Origin: CAWDAQ01 sp963800325
Lineage (GTDB): Bacteria; Actinomycetota; Actinomycetes; Actinomycetales; Dermatophilaceae
Direction of reading: 5' to 3'
Assembly (NCBI GenBank): GCA_963800325.1
Contig: CAWDAQ010000002.1
Location: forward strand, 372,001 to 436,000
DNA: 64,000 nucleotides
Below the pieces are notes generated by a model. That model made no database searches. It was not told where the DNA came from and saw only the letters and a list, made by a program, of their open reading frames with translations. A program made the translations under genes and the position numbers. Position 1 is the stretch's first letter; every line of letters begins with the position of its first letter. Positions 7,422 through 15,123 of the stretch are shown here, one piece after another.

Positions 7422-8159
7422 TCAGTCCCGCTGCGGGGAGTCGGTCGTCCAGGCGGCGGCGCCGCCCTCGACGACGTCCCGGGCGAGGTCGACGAGCTTG
7501 CGGTTCGAGCTGCGCGCCGAGGCCCGCAGCAGCTCGAAGGCGTCGTCGACGCCGACGCCGTGGGTGCGGGCGATGGCGCCCTTGGCCTGCTCGATGACGA
7601 CGCGGCTGGTCAGGGCCGACTGGAGCTGGGTGGTGAGGGTCTCGGCCCGGCGCAACGCGCGCTCCTGGATCAGTCCGATGGCGGCGATGTCGGCCAGGGC
7701 CTGGACGACACGGACCTGCTCCGCGCTCAACGAGCCCGGCTCCCACCCGAAGAGGTTGAGGGCGCCGATGACCTCCCGCCGCAGCCGGAGCGGCAGGGCG
7801 TGCACGGATCGGATGCCGGCGCGCTCGGCGTGCTCGACGAACCGCGGCCAGGTGGTGGCGGCGGCGCTGAGGTCGGGCTCGACCACGGGCGTGCGGTTGC
7901 GGAAGGCGTCGAAGCAGGGTCCCTCGCCCCGTTGCAGCTGGAAGAGCTCGAGCAGGCGGGTGGCCTCGTTCGAGGCGGCGGCGAACTGCAGCCGCCCCCG
8001 CTGGTCGGCGAGCAGCACCCCGGCGGCGCCCACCCCGGCGACCTCGACGGCCCGCATCGTGACCGTCTGCAGGAACTCGATGAGGTCGAAGTCGTCGACG
8101 AGCGTGTCCGCGAGTTCGACGAACACCTCTGCGAGACGTTCTTCTCTGATCTCCTCCAT
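7422..8159 (-). CDS. GAF-ANTAR transcription antitermination regulator
   Basis: 245 residues: a GAF sensor domain (about residues 20-170, with the typical GEGPCFDAFRNRTPVVEPDL) followed by an ANTAR RNA-binding domain (about 180-235; VVIEQAKGAIARTHGVGVDDAFELLR). ANTAR proteins bind paired RNA hairpins to block termination. ATG 8159 is the likely start because GGAGG lies five bases upstream; an upstream TTG at 8171 overlaps that Shine-Dalgarno sequence. It lies 24 bases downstream of a second GAF-ANTAR gene in the same direction, and the two are probably one transcript and a paralogous pair. Confidence 0.88.
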   Translation of the reverse strand: MEEIREERLAEVFVELADTLVDDFDLIEFLQTVTMRAVEVAGVGAAGVLLADQRGRLQFAAASNEATRLLELFQLQRGEGPCFDAFRNRTPVVEPDLSAAATTWPRFVEHAERAGIRSVHALPLRLRREVIGALNLFGWEPGSLSAEQVRVVQALADIAAIGLIQERALRRAETLTTQLQSALTSRVVIEQAKGAIARTHGVGVDDAFELLRASARSSNRKLVDLARDVVEGGAAAWTTDSPQRD

Positions 8160-8183
8160 CACGACCTCCAAGTTCCCCCGAGC

Positions 8184-8939
8184 CTATCGACCCGGGCCAT
8201 CCCGGTCCCCGTCCCGGTGGAGCCGGAGGGAGCCGTCGACGATCTGCCGCGAGACCTCGGTCAGGCTCTCGCCCCGGCCGAAGGCGAAGGCGCGGAGCAG
8301 GGACGCCGCGTCCTGGATCCCCACCGCGAGGTCGACCATGACCATCCCCTGTGCCTGGTGGACGACGGCGTCGTGGTCGAGCATCCCCTGGAGCTCGGCG
8401 GCGGTGCCGTCCTCCCCGGCGCGGTCCTGCTGCTCGAGGAGGACCTCGACCGCCACGTCGGCGAGGCTCAGCGCAATCGCGAGCTGGGGGCCGGCGAGGA
8501 CGCCGGCCTGCCTGCGGTAGAGGTCGATGGTGCCGAGGCGCGCGGCGCCCACCTGGAGCGGGAAGGCGAACACCGCGGCGATGCCGGACTCCCTCGCGGC
8601 GGCGGCGAACACCGGCCAGCGCCGGGTCGCCGCCGCGACCGACAGGTCGGGCTCGAGGACGGCGCTCTGGGTCCGCACGGCCTCCACGGCGGGTCCTTCG
8701 CCGAGCTCGACCTGCCGCCGTTCCAGGGCGTGTGCCTCCTCGTCCGATGCGGCGCCCACGGCGAGCATCCCCAGGTCCCCCGAGACGATGACCCCGGCAC
8801 CGGACACCGGCACGAGGGGAACCGCGGCCCGGCAGAGCGCTCGCAGCCAGCGCGGCGACCCGTCCCCGTCGGTGGTCCCCCGCGCCTGTTCGAGCACCAG
8901 TCTGAGGACGTGCGCGCGAGGGTCGTTCGCATCGCTCAC
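8184..8939 (-). CDS. GAF-ANTAR regulator, first gene of pair
   Basis: 251 residues from GTG 8939, with GGAGGAGG eight bases upstream. The GAF domain (about residues 25-175) carries LGEGPAVEAVRTQSAVLEPDL, and the C-terminal ANTAR domain (about 190-240) has VVHQAQGMVMVDLAVGIQDA. The layout matches the next gene, suggesting duplication, though the sensor halves have diverged. The ligand is unknown; no cysteines or histidines suggest haem or metal. RNA targets cannot be identified by eye. Confidence 0.87.
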   Translation of the reverse strand: MSDANDPRAHVLRLVLEQARGTTDGDGSPRWLRALCRAAVPLVPVSGAGVIVSGDLGMLAVGAASDEEAHALERRQVELGEGPAVEAVRTQSAVLEPDLSVAAATRRWPVFAAAARESGIAAVFAFPLQVGAARLGTIDLYRRQAGVLAGPQLAIALSLADVAVEVLLEQQDRAGEDGTAAELQGMLDHDAVVHQAQGMVMVDLAVGIQDAASLLRAFAFGRGESLTEVSRQIVDGSLRLHRDGDRDGPGR

Positions 8940-9056
8940 GCGGGCCTCCTCCGTGGTTCCCCGGGCCGAGGGGAGGCCCGGCCACTGCTGCCACCCTACT
9001 CCGCCCGAGCCGGGGCCCGGTGGCCGCTCAGGGGAGCGGCGTCGCGGGGTGGCGGC

Positions 9057-10067
9057 TCAGGCGGGACGCTGCTTCGGGGCGGTCTCGGCGGTCTTGCCCG
9101 GGTCCCGCTCGACGACGTCCCCGAGTGCGTCGTCGACCTTGGCCATGAGCTCGTCGGGGATGCGCACCCCGGAGGCCTTGACGTTCTCGGTGACCTGCTC
9201 GGGGCGGGAGGCGCCGACGAGCGCGGCGGCGACGTTGTCGTTCTGCAGGACCCACGCGACCGCGAGCTGGGCCATCGTCAGGTCGAGCTCGGCCGCGACG
9301 GGCTCGAGGTCCTGGACTCGGGTGAGGACGTCGTCGTTCATGAACCGCTGGATCATGTCCGCGCCGCCCTTCTCGTCGGTGGCGCGGGAGCCGGCCGGCG
9401 GGGCCTGGCCCGGCGTGTACTTGCCGGTGAGCACGCCCTGGGCGATCGGGGACCAGACGATCTGGGAGACCCCGAGCTCGCGGCTGACCGGGACGACCTC
9501 GTCCTCGATGACGCGCCACAGCATCGAGTACTGCGGCTGGCTCGACACGAGCTGGATCCCGAGGTCGCGGGCGAGGCGGACCCCCTCGCGGATCTGGTCG
9601 GCGGTCCACTCGCTGACCCCGATGTAGAGCGCCTTGCCCTGCCGGATGACGTCGGCGAAGGCCTGCATCGTCTCCTCGAGCGGGGTCTCGGTGTCGAACC
9701 GGTGCGCCTGGTAGAGGTCGACGTAGTCGGTCTGCAGCCGCCGCAGCGACCCCTCGACCGACTCCATGATGTGCTTGCGGGACAGTCCGCAGTCGTTCTT
9801 GCCCTTCGGCCCGGTCGGCCAGTACACCTTCGTGAAGATCTCGAGCGACTCGCGCCGCTCGCCCTTGAGGGCCTCCCCCAGCACCTGCTCGGCGGCGGTG
9901 TTCGCGTAGACGTCGGCGGTGTCGAACGTCGAGATCCCGGCGTCGAGGGCGGCCCGGACGCACCGGGTCGCCATGTCGTTCTCGACCTGCGAGCCGTGGG
10001 TGAGCCAGTTGCCGTACGTGATCTCGGAGATCTTGAGTCCGCTGTTGCCGAGGTACCTGTAGTCCAT
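9057..10067 (-). CDS. Aldo/keto reductase, potassium-channel beta-subunit-like
   Basis: 336 residues forming the (beta/alpha)8 barrel of the NADPH-dependent aldo/keto reductases. The catalytic tetrad is complete: D49 and Y54 in FDTADVY, K80 in FTKVYW, H122 in QAHRFD. The GxSEW, SQPQYSMLWR and SPIAQGVLTGKYTPG stretches place it with the YghZ/Kv-beta branch (AKR6/14-like). These enzymes reduce a broad range of aldehydes and methylglyoxal. It is followed at 34 bases by the amidohydrolase gene in the same direction, but no pathway link is obvious. Confidence 0.88.
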   Translation of the reverse strand: MDYRYLGNSGLKISEITYGNWLTHGSQVENDMATRCVRAALDAGISTFDTADVYANTAAEQVLGEALKGERRESLEIFTKVYWPTGPKGKNDCGLSRKHIMESVEGSLRRLQTDYVDLYQAHRFDTETPLEETMQAFADVIRQGKALYIGVSEWTADQIREGVRLARDLGIQLVSSQPQYSMLWRVIEDEVVPVSRELGVSQIVWSPIAQGVLTGKYTPGQAPPAGSRATDEKGGADMIQRFMNDDVLTRVQDLEPVAAELDLTMAQLAVAWVLQNDNVAAALVGASRPEQVTENVKASGVRIPDELMAKVDDALGDVVERDPGKTAETAPKQRPA

Positions 10068-10100
10068 GCTTCAACCGTATGCGGGGGCGCCGACCGCCCG

Positions 10101-11024
10101 TCACCGACCCCCGCCGCGCACGCCGAGCAGCCGGGCGCCGTTGTCCCAGAGCACCGCACGGAGCCAGTCGTCGTCGAGGCCGGTTCGCTGGAGCACCTCG
10201 AGCTGGTGGGCGTACGGGTAGGGGATGTTGGGGAAGTCGGTGCCGAGCAGGACGCGGTCCCGCAGCGCCCGCAGCCGGGGGGCGAGCACCCGGGCCAGAC
10301 GGGCCTGGGCTCGCGGGCCGTCGAGGAAGTCGGTGAAGGCCATCGTCGTGTCGAGGTGCACCCGGGGGTAGCGGTCGGCGAGGTCGAGGAACGCGGCGTG
10401 CTCGGGCATCCCGAGGTGGGCGATCACGGCCGTCAGCCGGGGGTGCCGCGCGAGCACCTCGCCGAAGGGACCCGGCCCGGTGAAGGGTCCCGGAGCCGGC
10501 CCGCTGCCGGCGTGGACGACGACCGGCGTGCCGGCGTCGGCGAGCATCCCCCACACCGGGTCGAGCACCTCCTCGCGCGGGTCGAAGCCCCCGACCTGCA
10601 CGTGCACCTTGACGACCCGGGCGCCCTCCCGCAACGCCGTGTCGACGTACTCCGGCGCCTCGGGCTCGGCGTGGAAGGTCGCGCTCTGGACGACGTCGTC
10701 GTGCCCGGCGGCCCGCTGCTCGCGGGCGAGGTCGCGCGTCCAGGCGTTGAGCGAGGCGGCCATGCCCGGCTTGTGGGCGTAGCACAGCGTCGGGAAGGCC
10801 CGCACCCCCATCGCCCGCAGGTGGGCGAGCCGTCGCTCCTGCGACCACCGGTACCGGATGGGCCACTCCCGCCCGACGAGCGGGCCGGCGGCGTCGAAGT
10901 ACGCCCACACCCGCTCCAGCAGTCGGGGTGGCATGACGTGGACGTGGACGTCGACGAGCCCGGGCAGCCCGAGCGCGCGCCAGTGGCGCGGGACGTCGTC
11001 ATCGCTCTCGGGCGCGGCCACCAC
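10101..11024 (-). CDS. Amidohydrolase family (TIM-barrel) metal-dependent hydrolase
   Basis: About 307 residues. LVDVHVHVMPP near the N-terminus is the HxH metal motif of amidohydrolase-2 (ACMSD-like) enzymes. VVKVHVQVGGFDP, VVVHAGSGP, VIAHLGMPEH and LLGTDFPNIPYPY are the later metal-binding and catalytic motifs, ending with the catalytic aspartate in GTDF. The start is uncertain: GTG 11024 or 11021 lies just before the conserved barrel and overlaps the upstream membrane gene by about 25 bases; a TTG at 11093 is an alternative. The substrate is unknown; family members decarboxylate or hydrolyse aromatic acids and lactones. Confidence 0.8.
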   Translation of the reverse strand: MVAAPESDDDVPRHWRALGLPGLVDVHVHVMPPRLLERVWAYFDAAGPLVGREWPIRYRWSQERRLAHLRAMGVRAFPTLCYAHKPGMAASLNAWTRDLAREQRAAGHDDVVQSATFHAEPEAPEYVDTALREGARVVKVHVQVGGFDPREEVLDPVWGMLADAGTPVVVHAGSGPAPGPFTGPGPFGEVLARHPRLTAVIAHLGMPEHAAFLDLADRYPRVHLDTTMAFTDFLDGPRAQARLARVLAPRLRALRDRVLLGTDFPNIPYPYAHQLEVLQRTGLDDDWLRAVLWDNGARLLGVRGGGR

Positions 11025-11457
11025 GGGTGGTGAGCCCAGGGCCCCGTCCGGCTGACCGGGTGGGACCGGGTGCGACCGACCCCCCGCGCTCAACCCGCTC
11101 GACGAGCGCGACGGCGGCCGCCAGCACGAGCGCCCCGGCCTCGGAGACGGCGGCGAGGACCTGCGGGGCCCCCGACCACGTCTCGTGGACCCCGAGCAGC
11201 CCGACGGTCGCCGAGACGACGAACGCGCCGAGGGTGGCGGCCCCGAACGCCGCCGCGGCGAGCAGCGGCAGCCGGCCGGGGAGGGTGAGGACGGCGAGGC
11301 CGATGAGGAGCCCGGCGACCGCGTTGAGCAGGAACGCCGGGCCGATGCCCGGGATGTCGCGGAACCCCTCGTCGGCCCACAGGTCGAGGTGGACGACGGC
11401 GGAGAGCAGGACGCTCGCGGCGAGCAGACCGCGCAGGAGCCGAGCGGTGCTTGTCAT
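10999..11457 (-). CDS. Membrane protein under a SigL-like promoter
   Basis: 152 residues from ATG 11457. Four hydrophobic helices run through LLRGLLAASVLLSAVVHLDLW, AFLLNAVAGLLIGLAVLTL, LPLLAAAAFGAATLGAFVVS and the segment near residues 105-125; the C-terminus is a polar, arginine-rich tail. HLDLWADEGFRDIPGIGPAF is a distinctive first periplasmic loop that I recognise only as typical of small actinobacterial membrane proteins. It is divergent from the ECF sigma gene. A promoter of the same type as that of the sigma operon lies directly upstream, with its -10 element only seven bases from the ATG, so the mRNA is probably leaderless. It is a likely member of the sigma factor's regulon. Confidence 0.7.
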   Translation of the reverse strand: MTSTARLLRGLLAASVLLSAVVHLDLWADEGFRDIPGIGPAFLLNAVAGLLIGLAVLTLPGRLPLLAAAAFGAATLGAFVVSATVGLLGVHETWSGAPQVLAAVSEAGALVLAAAVALVERVERGGSVAPGPTRSAGRGPGLTTRGGRARER

Positions 11458-11464
11458 GCCCCCA

Positions 11465-11492
11465 CGTACGGAGCGCCGACGCCGCCGGTTCA
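11465..11492 (-). promoter_or_regulatory. SigL-like ECF promoter, near-leaderless membrane gene
   Basis: On the minus strand TGAACC (-35, 11492-11487) is followed by 16 bases and CGTACG (-10, 11470-11465), then seven bases to ATG 11457. The motif and spacing equal those of the sigma operon and lipoprotein promoters and resemble the published M. tuberculosis SigL consensus (TGAACC and CGT). Predicted transcription starts at or within a base or two of the ATG. Confidence 0.7.
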
Positions 11493-11534
11493 CCGGTGCG
11501 ATGCTGCAGTCGTGCGGGGCCGGCCCGGACCGGG

Positions 11535-11562
11535 TGAACCGTGCGGGCCGCCGCGACGTACC
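11535..11562 (+). promoter_or_regulatory. SigL-like ECF promoter of the sigma operon
   Basis: TGAACC at 11535-11540, a 16-base spacer, and CGTACC at 11557-11562, about 30 bases before GTG 11593. It is the expected autoregulatory promoter of the ECF sigma/anti-sigma operon. With the mirror-image promoter at 11465-11492 it forms a divergent pair whose -35 boxes are parts of an inverted repeat (CGGTTCACCGG and CCGGGTGAACCG). Confidence 0.72.
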
Positions 11563-11592
11563 ACCGGTGACGGGAGCCGGTGAGGAGGTGCG

Positions 11593-12105
11593 GTGACGAC
11601 GACCGACCGCGGCGAGCTGCTCCGGGGCCTGCACGACGGGCACGCCCCGCAGCTGTGGCGGTTCGTCGTGCGCCTCACCGGCGGGGACCGGGCCCGTGCC
11701 GAGGACGTCGTCCAGGAGGCGCTGCTGCGGGCGTGGCAGACCCCGGGGGTGCTCGAGGCGACGGAGCGGGCGCAGCGGGCGTGGCTGCACACGGTGGCGC
11801 GTCGGCTCGTCATCGACGAGTGGCGCTCCGGGCGCTCGCGCCACGAGGTCGTCGCCGCCGTGCCCCCGGAGGTCACCAGCGCGGACGCGACCGAGGCGGC
11901 GCTGGAGTCGTGGGTCGTGGCCGAGGCGCTCTCGCGCCTCTCGCCCGAGCACCGCCAGGTGCTGCTCGAGTGCTACTACCGGGGACGGTCGGTGGCCGAG
12001 GCGGCCGGCCACCTCGGGATCCCGCCGGGCACGGTGAAGTCCCGCACGCACTACGCGCTGCGGGCCCTGCGGCTCGCGCTCGAGGAGATGGGGATGACGA
12101 CGTGA
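11593..12105 (+). CDS. ECF sigma factor, SigL-like
   Basis: 170 residues. Region 2 holds RAEDVVQEALLRAWQTP and WLHTVARRLVIDEWRS; region 4 holds LSPEHRQVLLECYYRGRSVAEAAGHLGIPPGTVKSRTHYALRAL. This is a minimal ECF sigma factor with no extra domain. GTG 11593 has GAGGAGG upstream. It overlaps the anti-sigma gene by four bases (GTGA). It is probably held inactive by that membrane-bound anti-sigma factor and released on envelope or redox stress. The adjacent promoters match the M. tuberculosis SigL consensus, supporting a SigL (ECF19-type) assignment; classification beyond that is inference. Confidence 0.88.
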   Translation: MTTTDRGELLRGLHDGHAPQLWRFVVRLTGGDRARAEDVVQEALLRAWQTPGVLEATERAQRAWLHTVARRLVIDEWRSGRSRHEVVAAVPPEVTSADATEAALESWVVAEALSRLSPEHRQVLLECYYRGRSVAEAAGHLGIPPGTVKSRTHYALRALRLALEEMGMTT

Positions 12106-12950
12106 GCACCACCGGACCGGGCCACGACCGGTCGGCCGACGGCGCCGGCGGCGACGACCTCCACGGCCACGGGGCGGGCGCCTACGTCCTCGGGGCGCTC
12201 TCGCCGTCCGAGGACGAGCGGTTCGAGGAGCACCTGCGCTCCTGCCCCCGCTGCCGCCGCGAGGTCGACGAGCTGTCCGGGCTGCCGCGGCTGCTCGCCC
12301 GGGTCCCGGGGGACGTCGTGGCCGGTCTCGGCGACGTCCCCGACGCCCCGCGTCGCGCGCAGGCCCCACCCACGGCGGATCCGCTGCCGGAGCCGCCGGC
12401 GCGGATGCTCGACGGGGTGCTGCGGCGCGCCTCGGAGCTGCGCCGTCGCCGTCGCCGCAAGACGGGGGCCTCCGCGGCCGTGCTCGTCGCAGCCGCGGTC
12501 GCTCTCGTCCTCCTCCTCGGCCCGGGCGTCCCCGGGCCGGGCGGGGGGCCGGCGTCACCTCCCCCGACCGCGACCGGTCCCGCGGCACGGGTGGAGGTGC
12601 CGCTGGCGGCGCTGACCCCCGGCCCCCTCGCCGTCGACGCCCGGCTCGACCCGGTCGCCTGGGGAACCCGCATCCGGCTGACCTGCCGGTACACCGCCTC
12701 CCCCGGCGCCGGCGGCGCCGCCTACGCCGCCCCCTCCTACGCCCTGGTCGTGCGCTCGCCGTCCGGGGACCGGGAGCAGGTCGCGACGTGGCAGGCCGTT
12801 CCCGGCCGGACGGTCCACGTCGAGGCCGCGACCGCGCTGCCGCTGGCACGGATCGCCGCCGTCGAGGTGCGCGCCGGTGGCGGGGACGGCCCGGCAGTCC
12901 TCCGCGGCCGCCCCTGGGCGCCCGGCCCGTCGGGGGGCGCTTCGCGCTGA
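12102..12950 (+). CDS. Zinc-finger (ZAS) transmembrane anti-sigma factor
   Basis: 282 residues. The cytosolic N-terminus has HGHGAGAYVLGALSPSE and a HxxxCxxC zinc motif (HLRSCPRC, about residues 46-53), characteristic of ZAS anti-sigma factors. A single membrane helix follows a basic stretch (RRRRRRK) at about residues 127-146, then an extracytoplasmic domain of about 135 residues in which I recognise no sensor fold. GTG 12102 overlaps the sigma gene stop (GTGA). It likely binds and inhibits the preceding ECF sigma factor, as RslA does SigL. Its stop codon TGA is the first part of the -35 box of the next promoter. Confidence 0.86.
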   Translation: MSTTGPGHDRSADGAGGDDLHGHGAGAYVLGALSPSEDERFEEHLRSCPRCRREVDELSGLPRLLARVPGDVVAGLGDVPDAPRRAQAPPTADPLPEPPARMLDGVLRRASELRRRRRRKTGASAAVLVAAAVALVLLLGPGVPGPGGGPASPPPTATGPAARVEVPLAALTPGPLAVDARLDPVAWGTRIRLTCRYTASPGAGGAAYAAPSYALVVRSPSGDREQVATWQAVPGRTVHVEAATALPLARIAAVEVRAGGGDGPAVLRGRPWAPGPSGGASR

Positions 12951-12975
12951 ACCCGCGACCGACCGCGTCCGTAGG
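12948..12975 (+). promoter_or_regulatory. SigL-like ECF promoter upstream of lipoprotein
   Basis: TGAACC at 12948-12953 (its TGA doubles as the anti-sigma stop codon), a 16-base spacer, and CGTAGG at 12970-12975, about 46 bases before ATG 13022. It is the third copy of the TGAACC-N16-CGTA motif at this locus, predicting that the lipoprotein is a direct target of the ECF sigma factor. Confidence 0.7.
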
Positions 12976-13021
12976 ACCGGGTGGAGGTGCCGCCCGGGCA
13001 CCGAACGTGGAGGGACCCACC

Positions 13022-13594
13022 ATGAACGTCCGTCGAACCGCACCCGTGCTCGCCTCGCTCGCCGTCCTCCTCGGGTCCGCCGCCTGCGGGTCGGGAGGCG
13101 GCACCACCACCGGCTCCGCGTACGGGTCGGGGCCGAGCAGCCGGCAGTCGGCCTCCGCGCCGGCGACCGGCACGAAGGGCGCCGGCACCGCCGGGTCGTC
13201 CGCGCGCACCTCCGCAAGCACGTCCGCGGGTGCGTCCGCCGCAGGGGCCGGCCGCACGCTCGCACTGGGGAGGACCTCGCTCGGGAGGGTCCTCGTGGGA
13301 CCCGACGGAAACGCCGTGTACCGGTACGACCCGGACCACGGCGGGCCCAGCACGTGCTACGACGCGTGTGCCACCGCCTGGCCCCCGCTCGCCGGGCCGG
13401 TGACCGCCGGCCCCGGCGTGGCGGCCGCCCGACTCGGTACCGTCGACCGCAGGGACGGCACCGCCCAGGCGACCTACGGCGGCTGGCCGCTGTACTACTT
13501 CGCCGGCGACACCGCCCCCGGCCGGGCCACCGGGCAGGGCAGCGGCGGGGTCTGGTGGGTGCTCGACGGGGCCGGCAGGCCCGTCGGCCGCTGA
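13022..13594 (+). CDS. Secreted lipoprotein with Lipoprotein_15 (PF03640) repeats
   Basis: 190 residues. The signal peptide ends in a lipobox (LLGSAACG, Cys about residue 22), so it is anchored to the outer face of the membrane. A Ser/Ala/Thr-rich linker follows, then two Lipoprotein_15-type units: VLVGPDGNAVYRYDPDHGGPS with CYDACATAWPPL, and ATYGGWPLYYFAGDTAPG with GVWWVLDGAGRPV. ATG 13022 has GGAGGG upstream. The family's role is unknown; such genes often sit beside ECF sigma/anti-sigma pairs. The paired cysteines (CYDAC) may be redox-active or haem-related, which is speculative. Confidence 0.82.
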   Translation: MNVRRTAPVLASLAVLLGSAACGSGGGTTTGSAYGSGPSSRQSASAPATGTKGAGTAGSSARTSASTSAGASAAGAGRTLALGRTSLGRVLVGPDGNAVYRYDPDHGGPSTCYDACATAWPPLAGPVTAGPGVAAARLGTVDRRDGTAQATYGGWPLYYFAGDTAPGRATGQGSGGVWWVLDGAGRPVGR

Positions 13595-13711
13595 GCGTTC
13601 CCCGCCGGGACCAAAGCCCCGCCGTCGCCCGCGCGAGCCGCCGTACGGTGACCGGGGACGGGTGGGAAGCGAGGCTGGTCGTGGGACGTCAGAGCCGGTG
13701 GGGAGGGCATC

Positions 13712-14170
13712 GTGCCGCGGGTTCGTGACCTGCTCTACCGGCTCCGGCCGGCCGGGGCGCCCGGGGCCGCGACCGCGGCCGGGGTGCCCTCTCAGGCCTC
13801 CCGGGACCGCGAGCAGGAGCTCGAACCGGTGTTCGCCCTGCTGGAGCCGACCGAGCGGGCCTGCGACGACGTCGTCGCCGGGGCCCGCGCCGAGGCCGAC
13901 CGCCTCCGGCAGGAGGCCCGGGCACGCGCCGGGGCGGCGCTCGCCGACGCCAGGGCCTGCGTGGCCGCCGAGCGGGCCGCCGCGGGCGCGGCCGTCAGGG
14001 ACGCCGGCCTCGACGTCGCCCGGGACGAGGAGCGCGCCGTCGCGGCCGAGGTCGCCGCGCTGCGGGTCCGGGCCGCCGACGTGGTGCCCGTTCACGTCGA
14101 GGCGGTGCTCGCCGCGGTGCGGCGAGGACTGGCCACCGGGGAGGCGGACGGGGCGGAGGGCGGGACGTGA
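13712..14170 (+). CDS. V/A-type ATPase peripheral-stalk (G/H-like) subunit
   Basis: 152 residues from GTG 13712, with GGGGAGGG upstream. The middle is a long Ala/Arg/Glu-rich heptad helix (ARAEADRLRQEARARAGAAL) typical of the stalk subunit that pairs with subunit E. It is the first gene of the ATPase operon and overlaps the next gene by four bases (GTGA). Assignment rests on position and helix pattern, because this subunit is poorly conserved; homology to the G/H subunit is therefore inference. Confidence 0.65.
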   Translation: MPRVRDLLYRLRPAGAPGAATAAGVPSQASRDREQELEPVFALLEPTERACDDVVAGARAEADRLRQEARARAGAALADARACVAAERAAAGAAVRDAGLDVARDEERAVAAEVAALRVRAADVVPVHVEAVLAAVRRGLATGEADGAEGGT

Positions 14171-15123
14171 GCGCGGGGTGGGTCGCCGCCTCCGTGCGCG
14201 CCCGGGCCATGGCCCGGCGGCGGCTCGGCCCGGACGGGGCCCGGCGGCTCGCGACCGCACCGGGCCTCGACGCCGCGCTCGGCGTGCTCGCGGGGTCGAC
14301 GTACGGCCACGACGTCCGGCCCGGGACCGGTCTCGGTGAGGCCCAGCGTGCCGTGGTCGCGACCCTCGTGTGGAACCTGCGGGTGCTCGCCGGGTGGTGC
14401 CCGCGCGAGGGGGTCACCGTCCTCCGGGTGCTCGCCGCGCCGGTGGAGGTCGGCGACGTCGTCGACCGGGCGGAGGCGATGGCCGGACGGCCCGCCCCCG
14501 CCCCGTACGCGCTCGGCGCCCTCGCCGGCACCGGCCCGGACGTCCGGGCCGCGGGCTCCCCGGACGACCTGCGCCGGGCGCTGGCGCGCTCGTCGTGGGG
14601 GGACCCCGGGGACGTCACGCCGCGGGCGGTTGCGCTGACCATGGGGGCCGCCGCCGCCGACCGGGTCGTCGCGCTCGTCCCGGAGGCCGCCGCCTGGGCC
14701 GCCGGACAGGCCGCCCTCGTCCTCGCCCGCGAGATCCTGCTCGACGGACGGCCCGTGCCCGCGGTCGCGCGCACCCTCGTCGGCCGGGTGCTCGGCCCGG
14801 CCGCGCCCGAGGCCGCGACGCTGGCGGACCTGCGCCGGGTGCTGCCCACGGCCGCGCGGTGGGCACTTCCCGCCTCGGACGACCCGGCCGACCTGTGGCG
14901 CGGCGAGCGCCACTGGTGGCAGACGGTCGAGGACGAGGCCGCCCGGCTGCTGCGCCACCCGACACCGGGACGGCAGGTGCTCGTGGGGGCCGCCGCCCTC
15001 GGCGCGGTCGACGCCTGGCGGGTCCGGGGCGCCCTCGAGCTCGCGGACCGGGGCGGGACGGACAGCACGAGCACCCCGACGGGCAGCGTGACGGGTACGG
15101 GAGCCCTCGGTGCCGTGGCGTGA
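14167..15123 (+). CDS. ntpC: V/A-type ATPase subunit C (d-like central-axis socket)
   Basis: 318 residues, mostly alpha-helical and Ala/Leu/Arg-rich, the usual size for subunit C (yeast subunit d), the funnel linking the rotating shaft to the K ring. The stretch YGHDVRPGTGLGEAQRAVVATLVWNLRVLAGW and the C-terminal RVRGALELADRG fit the actinobacterial version. It overlaps its upstream neighbour by four bases and subunit I by 14. Sequence similarity to characterised C subunits is low; operon position (before I and K) is the main evidence. Confidence 0.72.
   Translation: MSAGWVAASVRARAMARRRLGPDGARRLATAPGLDAALGVLAGSTYGHDVRPGTGLGEAQRAVVATLVWNLRVLAGWCPREGVTVLRVLAAPVEVGDVVDRAEAMAGRPAPAPYALGALAGTGPDVRAAGSPDDLRRALARSSWGDPGDVTPRAVALTMGAAAADRVVALVPEAAAWAAGQAALVLAREILLDGRPVPAVARTLVGRVLGPAAPEAATLADLRRVLPTAARWALPASDDPADLWRGERHWWQTVEDEAARLLRHPTPGRQVLVGAAALGAVDAWRVRGALELADRGGTDSTSTPTGSVTGTGALGAVA

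Noticed and set aside
8160..8171. TTG start for the first GAF-ANTAR gene
   Set aside because: It overlaps the Shine-Dalgarno sequence that serves ATG 8159.
7311..11033. 1240-codon open frame on the plus strand
   Set aside because: It lies antisense to the ANTAR, aldo/keto reductase and amidohydrolase genes and reads as Arg/Gly/Pro/Glu-rich sequence without domains, the usual shadow frame at very high GC.
10999..13353. 784-codon minus-strand frame
   Set aside because: Only the last 152 codons look like a real membrane protein; the upstream part is antisense to the sigma, anti-sigma and lipoprotein genes.
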